DNA of 64,000 bases, taken from NCBI GenBank assembly GCA_907163375.1, contig CAJQUW010012972.1:186001-250000 (forward strand). The letters run 5' to 3'. The notes under the pieces are model-generated. The model was not told the origin of the DNA, ran no database searches, and saw nothing but the letters and a program-made list of their open reading frames with translations. This DNA is from Prostheceraeus crozeri. Its lineage: Eukaryota > Platyhelminthes > Polycladida > Euryleptidae. This document shows, one piece after another, positions 1-9,752 of the stretch. A program made the translations under genes and the position numbers. How positions within the stretch are numbered: position 1 is the first letter of the stretch; every line of letters starts with the position of its first letter.

Positions 1-51
1 TCGAAAATTCAAATTTCGCGCCAAAATTTAAATAATCAAATGTAATGATGA

Positions 52-186
52 AGGTTAGGGTTAAGGTTAGGTTTAGGTTTAGGGTTAAGGTTAGGGTTAA
101 GGTTGGGGTTAGGGTTAAGGTTAGGGTTAAGGTTAGGGTTAGGGTTAAGGTTAGGGTTAGGGTTAAGGTTAGCGTTAGGGTTAGGG
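52..186 (+). repeat. Interstitial telomere-like repeat (TTAGGG/TTAAGG)
   Basis: About 135 bases of GGGTTA units mixed with the variant GGTTAA. TTAGGG is the telomere unit of most non-arthropod animals. The mixed units and the ordinary sequence on both sides suggest a degenerate internal array rather than a living chromosome end. Translations of it are low-complexity and not genes. Confidence 0.85.
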
Positions 187-429
187 AAGCAAGAAGAGTA
201 TCTATGGCACCCGGAACCCATGGGTAAATAAATTTTCGAGTGCGCGAAGCGCCCGAGAATTTTTGAGGCCCCCCCCGCACCGTGCATGAAGTGTATGAAG
301 TGTATGAAGGTCAAAGGTCATGGTCAAGTGTAGAGGTTTGTATATTATGGTCATTTTTAGTTGTAAAACTTTAACTTTGAAAATTTGTAAACTTAGTCAT
401 TTTTGTAAAAAAACTTGGAATTTTTCAAG

Positions 430-770
430 TTGCATACAGATGCATACAAGTAAGATTTTTTCATCAAATGGGTACATACACTATATTATTCGAATGCTCT
501 TTCCATTCTGATTCTAATGGTGCATTGTATTACACATGTATGACATATAACTAGAGAGCTACATGCCTTTAAAGAATGGGCCAAAAACTTTGTGAATTTA
601 AAAATCTAACATTTGTCTGCTTGCATACAGTTGCATACAACTAGAATTTTCCCATCGAATAGGTACATACTTCATATCATTCGAATGGTCTTTTCATTCT
701 CATTCTTATGGTGTCGTGTATGACACATGTATGATATCATCCTGGACTGCTACAAGCATTTTAAAATTAA
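430..770. repeat. Two diverged tandem copies of a ~195-bp unit
   Basis: The phrases GCATACA..TGCATACAA, then GGTACATAC, TCATTCGAATG and ACACATGTATGA occur in the same order around 430-545 and again around 628-735. This indicates an old tandem duplication. No coding potential is seen. Confidence 0.6.
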
Positions 771-993
771 CAACATAACTGTTTCTTTAAAAGTTATATG
801 TTCCTATTTATTTCAAGTTGAAGTCTTCATATTTGATTTTTTTTGTTTCAATTCAGTTATTGAACATCATTAATTATAGATAGTTATTCCCCTTTCCCAT
901 TCAGACCTTAATTGAAGACCGATTTGTGAAATGATAAAACAAGTCTGTTCATATATACAAATGAATATTAAATGAAAAGATTAAAAAAACACA

Positions 994-1391
994 CTAAATG
1001 TCATCAAGGTAAGGAAAGGGTACAAGTTTTTTCAAGTCCACTTGCACATGGATCCTGGTCTTTTTGGGCGCACAGGGACAGCGACGTGGTGTGTCAAGGT
1101 CGATGATTGAAAATTCGAGAGCGGTTGTGAGGTTCCGCTCGTTCGGCTCCATTCGCATGAAGACCCGTTTGGTGTGATACTTTTTCGGCGCGTTCTTCAC
1201 TTTGACAGTGACCTTCCATATAGTGGCGTTCGCATGGACTTTCTATTCATGTGCCGCATCGTCTCGATTGATACGTCACTATCATCACTCGAGTAGTCGG
1301 GCGATGCAGGGGCTTGGGTGAACACCACCGGCTCGTTTGGTGTTGTAGATCGCTCCATCGGAGATTGGGGAGGTGTATTGGTACGTTCCAT
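994..1391 (-). CDS. Unidentified accessory-type gene, two overlapping short frames
   Basis: Two short minus-strand frames cover 1197-1391 and 994-1200. The first is Ser/Pro/Thr-rich, with a repeated phrase around MERTNTPPQSP and an acidic Ser/Asp patch. The second is basic and ends in a hydrophobic-acidic tail (VPFPYLDDI). Its tail, with APKKTR followed by VDLKKLVP, faintly recalls the small WTPxTTR proteins of Polintons A and C (13675-13914, 42325-42576). A TATA box on the same strand lies at 1541-1550. It could be a spliced gene or a decayed accessory gene of a Polinton that is no longer present. I do not recognise it and assign no function. Confidence 0.35.
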
Positions 1392-1540
1392 TGGCGATTG
1401 AGGTGAAGTGGTACGATCAGCAGTACCGTTCTCAACTGCAGCTTCCTGTTTGCGATCTATAATGACTTCTAGATTTAAAATAATTGTAACTTGTAAACGT
1501 GAGGATTAGAACCTTTGATAAGAATTGGTACAAACCTCGG

Positions 1541-1625
1541 ACTTATATACTTTTTAAACAAAGGAAATCCTAACAGCCAATCAGAGAGGTACCAAACTTC
1601 CCTAAAGACTATATAACTATATAAA
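1541..1625. promoter_or_regulatory. Divergent promoter with two TATA boxes around a CCAAT box
   Basis: A minus-strand TATATAAGT lies at about 1541-1550 and a plus-strand TATATAAAG at 1618-1625. Between them, CCAATCAG lies at about 1577-1584. The TATA boxes point at the minus gene ending near 1391 and the plus gene starting at 1683. The same CCAAT+TATA layout recurs in Polintons A and C. Confidence 0.55.
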
Positions 1626-1682
1626 GGATGTCATTGTTCCAAACTGTCAAGTACTTATCCTCAACGTCCCATAACAAGAAGC

Positions 1683-1973
1683 ATGTACTCAAAACATTTA
1701 TTCTATTTTCAAAATGACAGCCAAGTCATTATGGGAGGTCAGTTGGATATGACCGTGCATCTCTGTTGTGGCTGCAAAGTGGCCCTGTGGAAAACTTTAA
1801 CTGTGACAGCACTTCAAAGGCGGAGTGGACTACCAGTGAAGTGTCCGGTACACGAGTGTGAGCATGACTTCACCAACAATCAGACATTTCATGAATGGTG
1901 TGATGACTTCCTAAAGATCATGGAGTCACCTGAGGGACGTGATCTGTACCCATCATTTATTTTTAATGCTTAA
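1683..1973 (+). CDS. Small Cys/His-rich protein, unidentified
   Basis: A 96-residue frame. Its centre carries closely spaced cysteines and histidines (HLCCGCK, then KCPVHECEH), a likely zinc-binding knuckle, followed by an aromatic and acidic tail. A strong TATA box lies about 60 bp upstream. A second methionine (MGGQLDM) about 16 residues in could be the true start, because the residues before it are hydrophobic and not distinctive. It is the divergent partner of the minus-strand frames at 994-1391. No family recognised. Confidence 0.45.
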   Translation: MYSKHLFYFQNDSQVIMGGQLDMTVHLCCGCKVALWKTLTVTALQRRSGLPVKCPVHECEHDFTNNQTFHEWCDDFLKIMESPEGRDLYPSFIFNA

Positions 1974-2839
1974 ATTAAACCTACATTGTAAATCTCTTGT
2001 CTTTTCACTTTGAACATAGTTCTGGAATTGGTTTTCTTATTGGGGAGCAACTAAATCATAACTGCACATTAAAGTTTCACATCAAAATAGTGCTACATTT
2101 AAAATAATTGTCACAATAGTCGCAATTGAGCAAACCCATTCAAAATCAAACAACGGACGTCTATCGGTACGTACCCAAGTACTCAGAACCAAGTCACAGA
2201 AGTTCGATCATAGACGTTCCGAAACACAGTGTACTCAACCGAGTGTACCAAACACATGTACCTATCCAGTAAAACAGAAGTCATACATGTTCCTATTCAT
2301 AACACTGAATTATACATGTACCTATCCATGTTCCTATTCATAACACTAAATTTTACATGTACCCATCCATGTACCTATCTCTCGCAAGTAGGGCACAGTT
2401 TTCACTACTATGGCACATGATGTAAATCACAATTCACTGATACTATATGATAAGTTTCAAGAATATTCCTTCAGTAGTTTCTCTGAAAAAATTGTTAAAG
2501 ATGAGAGCGGTAATACAGCAATTTAGTGCAGTACTATCAATTTGGAAGAAAAAATATTCAAATGATGACTGATGAGTATTGATAAACACATACCTCCTTC
2601 TAGAATTCATGACTATTAACAAATTCAGTGAGAATCCGAATATTACACTGAGCAATTGGCTGTTAATAAGGCTCGACCGTGTCAACAACACACTTCGAGC
2701 TATTCACCAGGCTGAAACTACAACATGGATCCATATATTGCAAATAATTAACAGAGGGCATTTTAGGTCCAAGTGGAATCGATCATCAGATGTCTGTCAA
2801 TGTCAATGATGCTGTCAATGTGCATTGCATAACATGCGT
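1974..2839. other. Non-coding spacer left of Polinton A
   Basis: No gene is supported here. At about 2275-2385 a ~50-bp unit built on TACATGTACCTATCC and TTCCTATTCATAACACT is repeated twice. The rest is unremarkable. Confidence 0.5.
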
Positions 2840-3790
2840 AGTAGTAAGGAATCCTCCCAACTGCGCACAGCGCCCCCCCTCTAGAGCGTGAGATGGGTTG
2901 TTGTGGTTCTGGGTCGACCGTCGTAGTTCGTCTTCGGCGGCGGTCTATGTTTTTGGTGTGTAGGAGTGTTTGTAGGTGTGTTTTGTTTCTAGATTTGGCT
3001 TCCTGATGAAATTCTGCGTCGACATGTTGAGTTTCATGGGTGTAGGTGTGGTTTTTGTGTGCTTTAGGTGGGTTTAAGAGGTTTTTTGAGTGAGAAAATG
3101 GCTGTAGCGGCTGAACGAAGCCTCGGACGTGAAAATGGACGGCAGATTTGAGCTTTTTGGCCAATTTTGAGTCCAGGAGATTTTTTCCAGCATCATAGGG
3201 CAAAGAACAAAGAACTTCGACCCCCCCCCTCGGCAGCGTTCTTCCAAGTTTGGTTCTACAGATTGTTGAAAGTCGCGCAATAGCTCGTTCGAAAGCTAGG
3301 AGTGCCACAAATTCATTGGAAAGCACAGTTTGGCCGTATCGTTCATTGCTGAGGCTTGAGAGTGACATTGAAACTTTTGGCCATGTTAGAGAGCCGTTAC
3401 AGGTTGAATTGGTCAGTTTTGGTCTGTAGCGGCTAAATGAAGCCTCGTACGTGAAAATGGACGGCGGATTTGAGCTTTTTGGCCAATTTTGGGTCTCGGG
3501 GACTTGTTTTCAAAGTCGTAGGCCAAAGAACGAAGAACTTCGACCCCCCTCGGCAGCGTTCTTCCAACTTCGGTTCTAGAGATCGTAGAAAGTCGTGCAA
3601 TAGCTCGTTTGAAAGCTAAGAGTACCACAAATTCATTGGAAAGCACAGTTTCTCCCTACCTTCCTTTGCTGAGGCTTCAGAGTGACATTGAGACTTTTGA
3701 TCATGTTAGAGAGCCGTCAGAGGTTGAGTTTTGTGTTTTGGGCTCCAGCGGGCGAACGAAGCATCGGACGAGAAAACTGAGACCAGATTT
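2840..3790 (+). repeat. Left TIR of Polinton A with iterated ~322-bp modules
   Basis: After the AGTAGTAAGG terminus, two tandem modules start near 3102 and 3424 with CTGTAGCGGCT, followed by GAAAATGGACGGC. A third begins near 3741. The first two modules contain a C-tract followed by TCGGCAGCGTTCTTCCAA. An inverted single-module copy lies at about 36660-37090. Confidence 0.75.
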
Positions 3791-3812
3791 GGAATCAGCT
3801 TGATGTCATTGA

Positions 3813-3860
3813 CCAATGAGGAGGACATCCAATGAGAATCCAGCATTTCTCTATAAATAA
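3813..3860 (+). promoter_or_regulatory. Two CCAAT boxes plus TATA box, gene 1 of Polinton A
   Basis: CCAATGAG occurs at 3813 and 3829 and CTATAAATAA at 3851-3860. They lie about 100 bp before the start codon at 3956. The same arrangement precedes gene 1 of Polinton C on the minus strand (CCAAT at about 60405 and 60422, TATA at 60379-60386). Confidence 0.65.
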
Positions 3861-3955
3861 TCAGGTTTTCAGAGTGACAATCATTCTATCTTTGAGTCGC
3901 ACAAGTGTCGGACGCACGTTCTCCCTCTACATTCCTATTATATTATCCATCTGAA

Positions 3956-4730
3956 ATGGTAAGTCGGAACCTTCCTTCCTCTCCTTCCTTGAGTGTTAAC
4001 TTAATAGCATCTCTTTTATTTTCAGGCATCTACCACATCTACTACATTTACAAGACAAGATAGTGTTCAAACGTTACAAGGATCTCTACAATCAGATCGT
4101 CTTATGTTGAGGCCAGTAGAAGAGACAACAAAGGTACATAATCCTACCTCACTACAGCGTAAATTTAGACAAGCCATACGTTATTACGATCATAGTATAG
4201 TATTGCAAACGAGAATGATTCCCTCCACTGATGTGAAGATATTGAACAATCAGTATGGGGACTACGTAGTCATTCCTGTGAATCCATACATTCGTCGCAA
4301 AATCGATATTATTGAAGAGCTTGCACCATTAAATATGGACATCCCTACTGCCCTTAGCAAGGAATGGAAAGCGAGAGACGACAATACTACTCCATGTAGA
4401 AAGATATGGGATGGTAGAAAGCTTTCTTTACCACTATCGCATTGGTGCTCATACTATAAAAAGGATGGAGATCAAGTAACACCCATCAGATGTGAAGACC
4501 TCGCAGAAGGCACTTGGAATATTGGTTTTGCTATCTGTGGAATATATTATGGCTATCACCAGAATAACAAATTAGCCTCTATATCGATGCATTCTCAATC
4601 CATCCTATATATACCAAAGCAACCAGACGTTCATGACATTATTGATCAAATCCTCAACGAGAGCGGTACAAAGCGCAAGTCAGAGAAGAATGCTGCCGGT
4701 AAACGCAAGCCGAAGAAGAAGAATCACTAG
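3956..4730 (+). CDS. Polinton A gene 1, conserved unknown protein with leader intron
   Basis: The start codon at 3956-3958 is followed at once by a splice donor (GTAAGT), and a pyrimidine-rich acceptor ends at 4025, so exon 1 would hold only the Met codon. The counterpart in Polinton C (59501-60276) has the same arrangement, and about 235 residues are conserved between them. The C-terminus is strongly basic (KRKSEKN, KRKPKKK), resembling a nuclear localisation signal. It is the first gene after the TIR and has a CCAAT/TATA promoter, so early expression is plausible. No known family recognised. Confidence 0.65.
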
Positions 4731-4764
4731 TCCTTACCTATCTCTACCTTATGACAATTCGCTC

Positions 4765-4890
4765 ATGTGCTTTGAGTGGCGTAGACGTGGACTTGCCAGA
4801 TACATTTTGCATCTTCGCTGCCATCATGTTATTTGTGTATTTTGTCGTGATCAGCATCGATGTAATTCTTCATTTTGTAATATGTTATAG
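4765..4890 (+). CDS. Small RING/zinc-knuckle-like protein (Polinton A)
   Basis: A 41-residue frame starting MCFE, with a Cys/His pattern (RCHHVICVFC, then C-x4-C near the end) matching 59341-59466 in Polinton C. The size, spacing and position just after gene 1 are conserved. It looks like half of a RING-type zinc site. Function unknown. Confidence 0.45.
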   Translation: MCFEWRRRGLARYILHLRCHHVICVFCRDQHRCNSSFCNML

Positions 4891-4942
4891 AACGTTTCAT
4901 TAGATGTGTAAATTTCCTTTTTAGTCATCTAACATCATTTTT

Positions 4943-5473
4943 ATGGATTGTGAGGGTAAACCTGTACAGGAGCTCAGTGCTATTGCAATGGACAATTGGT
5001 CGTATCAAATTGTTAGCGTCTACCATCAACATGCCAAGTGTGATCCCAACGCTGATAGCTGGGCGAGAAAACACATCCATGGACTTAATCAGCAATACTT
5101 GCAAGACTATGGCTTTTCTAATGAATGTGATCTTCTTATTGACTTTAAAAGATGGTTAGCAGCTTTTAATGTTGTGTGTATCTTTTGCAATGATCCTACT
5201 AAGGAGAAGAAGCTATTTCCAAATCTAATCATTAATGATATTCTACTTCCACCTTGGGATTGTAGAGTTAATCAACACTATCATGAAGTCACTAAACGTT
5301 TTAAGGAATTGAGTGTTCCTATTTTAAATGTTCGTTGTAGTCGCTACATTCATAATCAATGGTTTTTTCCTCCATATCTCAACACTGCTAAAGTAATGTT
5401 TGGTCATCATTGTTCTTTATATGATAGCTACCAACTGTATCTATTTTATCTGTTTCAAACCCAAAATTTGTAA
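4943..5473 (+). CDS. Exonuclease-like protein (Polinton A)
   Basis: 176 residues, collinear with 58758-59288 in Polinton C. It begins MDCEG, a D-x-E start that fits motif I of DnaQ/DEDD exonucleases. HIHGLN, GFSNECDLLIDFKRWL and a FCNDP segment then follow in the order expected for that fold. The assignment rests on motif reading only. The product might trim or proofread DNA, or act on RNA. Confidence 0.45.
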   Translation: MDCEGKPVQELSAIAMDNWSYQIVSVYHQHAKCDPNADSWARKHIHGLNQQYLQDYGFSNECDLLIDFKRWLAAFNVVCIFCNDPTKEKKLFPNLIINDILLPPWDCRVNQHYHEVTKRFKELSVPILNVRCSRYIHNQWFFPPYLNTAKVMFGHHCSLYDSYQLYLFYLFQTQNL

Positions 5474-5559
5474 TGCATGCTTGTTAAAGTCGTTCAATAA
5501 ATGCTTTATGAAGAGATTTGTTATTTTCATGCAACGGGTGGGATAGATGAAGGATGATA

Positions 5560-5972
5560 ATGTCTTTCTCAAATGATTGTGGAACATTAAGTTTTCATAG
5601 ACAAAGCTTAAAGAGAACTATTCAAGATTATGTGATAACTTTTCATAAAGATGAGATCAACATCAAATCAGTTACTGGTGATACTAGGACTCTATTTTTG
5701 AAGTTAATGGATACGTTTTAAAAATAGAATTGTAATGGCGAGATTAGTTGCAAAGATTCATTTCAACCATTTTGGGAAAGAAGAGGTAGAAGATCGTTTC
5801 TTTCACCTTGCTTCCTATTCGATGTAAGTTGGTAGATAATCCCGAAGAATTTTTTGAAAGACATATGGGAAAAATTCCTCAACGTCTTGATGCATTTAAC
5901 CATCATGGTAGCAGTCTAGTGATTGAAGCGATCTCACATATTCACATTCAACTTTGTATAAAAAAAACTTAA
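5560..5972 (+). pseudogene. Broken free-standing polymerase N-domain protein (Polinton A)
   Basis: The counterpart of the intact frame 58260-58670 in Polinton C, with the same start region (MSFSND) and the same final segment (VIEAISHIHIQL). Broken in this element. The domain resembles one inside the family's polymerase. Confidence 0.55.
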
Positions 5973-6001
5973 AGATACAATAGTACCTGATCGTAGCACA
6001 A

Positions 6002-6340
6002 TTGGTTTTCGAGTTGTGTCTGCTTACTCTCGAAGTATATTCCTTCTGCACATGTGTCTATTATTTAGAAAAGGCTAGCAAGTTCATGTCTTCAAAAAGA
6101 CTTGCTTTAGAAGTTGTTAGCAAGAGTGAAAATATGTGCGATGTATGTAAGCGGAAGGACGGAAGTGAAAAACGCATCTTTAAGAGATGCAAGCATACTT
6201 TCTGCCAGCGCTGTTTCATACGATACTGTATTCAACTTTGTCAATGTAGTCACTGTGATATAGCTCATTTTGAGTGTCACTTCTGTCATTTAAGTCAGCA
6301 TCTATGCAAATGTGGAAAAATCAAGTTGCAACAATGGTTA
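6002..6340 (+). CDS. Membrane-anchored RING-HC protein (Polinton A)
   Basis: A hydrophobic N-terminal segment (FELCLLTLEVYSFCTCVYYL) is followed by a RING-HC pattern: CDVC, about 13 residues, C-x-H-x2-C-x2-C, then a C-x-C-x2-C pair. The frame runs on past the part shared with Polinton C. RING proteins usually act as ubiquitin ligases; a viral-type element could use one against host defences. The start is uncertain because the C copy begins further upstream. Confidence 0.55.
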
Positions 6341-6699
6341 AGAGAAAAATGGCGAAACACAAAAATCAAAAGTCTTCAAAATTTTCTGAGGCCATTCGAG
6401 CTCTTCAACGAATGAAAGGAAATCAGCGATATAATGCTATACGACATGCTAATGATAAATTTATTCGAGAAATTGTTTCTCATGTGAGAAGTTTGAGGAC
6501 AAATAAATTATCACCACAACAACGAAAGTTGTTGAAGCGACATACTACAAAATTACGATTCATCTCCCATTCTAGAGTTACCCTTCACCGAAAGAGAAAA
6601 ACTCTAACACAAAAGGACGGTTTCCTTTCAGTGTTACTTCCGCTGTTAGCTCCTGTAGTAGGTGACCTATTGGGTAGGATTTTTGGTCCTAAGCGTTAA
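6334..6699 (+). CDS. Basic protein with membrane-active C-terminus (Polinton A)
   Basis: About 121 residues. Strongly basic (MVKRKMAKHK, RKLLKRHTTKLR) with a hydrophobic amphipathic C-terminus (VLLPLLAPVVGDLLGRIFG). This layout recalls the small core and membrane-lytic proteins of adenovirus-like capsids. An ATGCAAAT box at 6304-6311 precedes it. The same gene in Polinton C is 57526-57882. Confidence 0.6.
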   Translation: MVKRKMAKHKNQKSSKFSEAIRALQRMKGNQRYNAIRHANDKFIREIVSHVRSLRTNKLSPQQRKLLKRHTTKLRFISHSRVTLHRKRKTLTQKDGFLSVLLPLLAPVVGDLLGRIFGPKR

Positions 6700-6730
6700 T
6701 TATGCAAATATTGAATCCCAAAGTATTAAA

Positions 6731-7400
6731 ATGGATTTTAGAATTCAATGTGATAAGGTTCTGACTGTATCAAGTCCATCCCATGCAGGTAAAACTGTTC
6801 TCACTCTGAATTTGCTAGATAAAAGAAAAGAGTTGTTTAGGGAACCTATCAATCGAGTGATTTGGTGTTATGGCATTTATCAACCGTCACTCTTTCAGGA
6901 ATTGCAACGTCGTAACTTTATTCGAAATGAAGGAATTATATATAAGATATATATAGATTATACATATATTATAGGTAAGATTCAGTCCAATGATGTCGTT
7001 GCATTGGATGATATATTAAAAGAAAGCAAGAATTCTAAAGATGTTGCAGATATTTTCACTCGCGCAGCACACCACAAAAGATGCTTTATAATCTATATCA
7101 CGCAAAATTTGTTTCCTGATGGGAAAGAAGCCCGCACACGAAACCTGAATGCACACTATTATTAAGAATCCACGAGATAGAAGTCAATTTGAAATTTTAG
7201 CGCAACAAGTTGCGCCAAGAGGTTCAAAAGCCTTAATTGAAATTTTTCAAGCAGCTACTGAAAAACCACACGATTACTTATTTATTGATTTTACACAGGA
7301 GTGTCAGGAAGAATTTAGATTTCGAAGTGATATTTTGATAAAAGCCTATGATTATCTACAAACTATGAGTTCTTATTCTCGCATGGTTGTTATTCCTTAG
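6731..7400 (+). pseudogene. Packaging ATPase, FtsK/A32 type (Polinton A), broken
   Basis: Walker A is seen as SPSHAGKT and Walker B near VVALDD, followed by the TRAAHHKRCFIIYITQN segment typical of Polinton genome-packaging ATPases. It matches 56877-57494 in Polinton C. Broken. The start MDFRIQ is preferred because both copies share it, and an ATGCAAAT box lies at about 6702. Confidence 0.75.
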
Positions 7401-7988
7401 GATGAATATGTGCAGTTGACTGCTATGCAACAAGTAAGACAACCTCTCGCAAATCAAATTTATAAGAATGAATTAAATTATCAGCAAAATGCACATATCA
7501 AAGATCCACATCGTGCTGTATTATTACAATCGGAAACTGTCGAAGAATTAAAAAGTTTGAAGAATACGATGCGTGACTCTGTGTCGACTGCTACACCTTT
7601 AGCATCTCGCGCACATGCAATGTCCCTTTTCAACAGCATGGAACCATATCTCACTGTGAATTATAGAGGTGAAATCATTTCAGATGATAATGAAATTATT
7701 AACGCTTCACGTTATGAAGACTTGATTCAGTATGCAACACGCAGAAAGCGCCGTCAAGGCTATGTTCCACCTGGTTGGTCTTATTTTCTTAAACTATTGA
7801 AAAAGTACAATGTTCCAAAATCTACAGCTGCTTCATCTACTTCACCGGTTAAGAGTAAAATTAAAATGCCAAGAAATTGATTTAAGAGATCACCTTCTAA
7901 ATCTCCTCCCACACCCATCAAGCAAACAAGGCGAAGAGAACGACGTAGAAGAACTCCTCCAAAGAAACACATGTTCTCAGACTATTAA
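7365..7988 (+). pseudogene. Conserved Polinton protein of unknown role (A), broken
   Basis: The counterpart of 56188-56880 in Polinton C, starting MSSYSRM and ending near MFSDY. It keeps the RRKRRQGYVPPGWSYFLKLL segment and a basic, Pro/Ser-rich tail. The start overlaps the end of the ATPase. Broken. Probably virion-associated by position. Confidence 0.6.
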
Positions 7989-7989
7989 T

Positions 7990-8193
7990 ATGAAGCAGAT
8001 GTGTTGCTTACCATGTAATGAGCCGCCGGAAGTAAATTAAACTGTAACTTGTACTTGCTGTGCCAGCTCTCACAATGAGACACCTAAGCAATGTAAACGT
8101 AAATCCAATAAATCCTGTGGTTGCTGTAAATGCAAAAAGGTAAGAAAGCAAAAACATGAGAAGAAGGAGAAAGTGTCAGTCGTCAACGGATGA
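7990..8193 (+). pseudogene. Small Cys-rich protein (Polinton A), broken
   Basis: Begins MKQMCCLPCNEPPE as in 55971-56186 of Polinton C, with many CC and CxC pairs and a Lys-rich tail. Broken here. Likely zinc-binding. Confidence 0.5.
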
Positions 8194-9244
8194 ACTTTTA
8201 AAGTCAATATATTATGATGTAAAATATCCTGCATGATTTGCATCTATAAAGAAATTGTCAAAAGTGAGCGGTCTTCCACACTCACAAGTTAAACAATGTT
8301 TAAAGGGTCAAGCTACATATACACTCCACAAACGAGGGAAAAAGAAGTTCCGGACCCGTCATGATATTGCTCATGACATTGATGAACAGTGGCAAGCAGA
8401 TTTGTGTGACGTTGCCGCTATTTCAAAACATAATTTGGGACACAATTTTATCTTAACCGTAATTGATATTTTCTCCCGTTATGCGTGGACTCAACGTTTA
8501 AAAACTAACGAAGGTAAACGAGTAGCAGAGGCATTCCAGTCAATTTTCCGAGAGGGTCGTATTCCTAAGAGAATTCAGAGTGATCAAGGAAAAGAGTTCG
8601 AAAATCAGCATGTAGGAATATTATTTGAGAGATATGACATTGAGTTGTTTAGTGTAAAGAGTGCCTATAAGGCTGCTTTAGTTGAACGTTTTAACCGCAC
8701 ATTGAAAAATCGCTTGTGGCGACATTTTACTGCCAACTTGACACAAAATTGGACAAAGATTCTACAAGATACGTTACATGCCTAAAACAACTCTGTGCAT
8801 CGCTCTATTGGACTCAGACCAGCGGATGTGAATGCTGACAACGTAGATAGAGTGCGTGAAACATTCCAACGCAAGCTTAATAATGCAAAAAGTGATGTGA
8901 AAATACGTGATAAAGTTGGCATATCAAAAGTAAAGAGTGTTTTTGCCAAAGGTTATCTCCCGAATTGGACAGAAGAAATTTTCACAGTTTCAAGTATCAA
9001 TAAGAAAGACTCTCCAACAACTTACAAGTTGAAAGATTACGATAATGAAGAAATTGATGGTAGCTTTTATCGTGATGAGACTGAGTTGGTCACTCAAAGT
9101 GAAACACATTTAGTAGAGAAAATCATTCGAAGTAAAAAACAACAAGGTGAAGAATGGTGTCTTGTTAAATGGGTCGGTTATGCTTCAAGTATGAGCTCTT
9201 GGATGCGTCGTGCAGACATCTTTCATCTACGCGATCGTCAGTGA
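8190..9244 (+). pseudogene. Retroviral-type integrase with chromodomain (Polinton A), broken
   Basis: DDE integrase motifs are readable: WQADLCDVA, IQSDQGKEFEN and ALVERFNRTLKNRLW. The C-terminal chromodomain (WCLVKWVGYASS, SWMRRADIFHL) may steer integration to methylated histones, as known for chromointegrases. The same layout is in Polinton C (54920-56008). Broken; the exact 5' limit is uncertain. Confidence 0.8.
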
Positions 9245-9284
9245 TTTATGCAAAGATATAACTTGTAATGTCAAGGTCTAAGTT

Positions 9285-9750
9285 ATGAATCCGACTGCAT
9301 CGTTTTATTCACGCCCCTCCTGTCTAAGTGGCGTGGGTGCAATTTACAGCGGCATCCGCCGTCAACGTGGAAGGAAGCATATTTGGTGCGCTAAAATCTG
9401 TTGTAGCACCTCTCTTATCTACTGTCGGAAGAGCTTTAAAACGAACTGTTTTCAATAATGGTGTTGGCTTTGCTGGTGATGTTGTTAATGATATTACCAG
9501 TGGTAAAAATGTAAAGAGTAGTTTACTAAATCGTGGGAAGGAACGCGGTTTAAGAACATTACAGCAAACTTTAAATGCTACTCAACAAAAGAAAGCACCT
9601 AAACGAATGAATGTTAGAAGAAAAAGAAAACAGAGCGGAGGTGGTAAGAAGCGAACTTCAAACAAAACTAAGAAAAGGCATTCACGCAAACGTCGCGCGC
9701 GCTGTAATCTTTCATGAAGTGCTAATCGACGACGCTGTCATAACTTCTAA
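9285..9750 (+). pseudogene. Basic core/minor capsid protein (Polinton A), broken
   Basis: The counterpart of 54423-54878 in Polinton C. It has an ALKSVVAPLLSTVGRALKR segment and a very basic C-terminus (RKRKQ, RKRRAR). TTATGCAAAGATATAAC lies about 35 bp before the start. Broken. Confidence 0.6.
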
Positions 9751-9752
9751 TC

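Noticed and set aside
52-186. A true chromosome end
   Set aside because: The TTAGGG-like units are mixed with variants, the array is short, and unrelated sequence follows on both sides.
2763-3368. A 201-residue frame in the left end of Polinton A
   Set aside because: It lies entirely in TIR modules and has matching frames in every repeat; no conserved protein feature.
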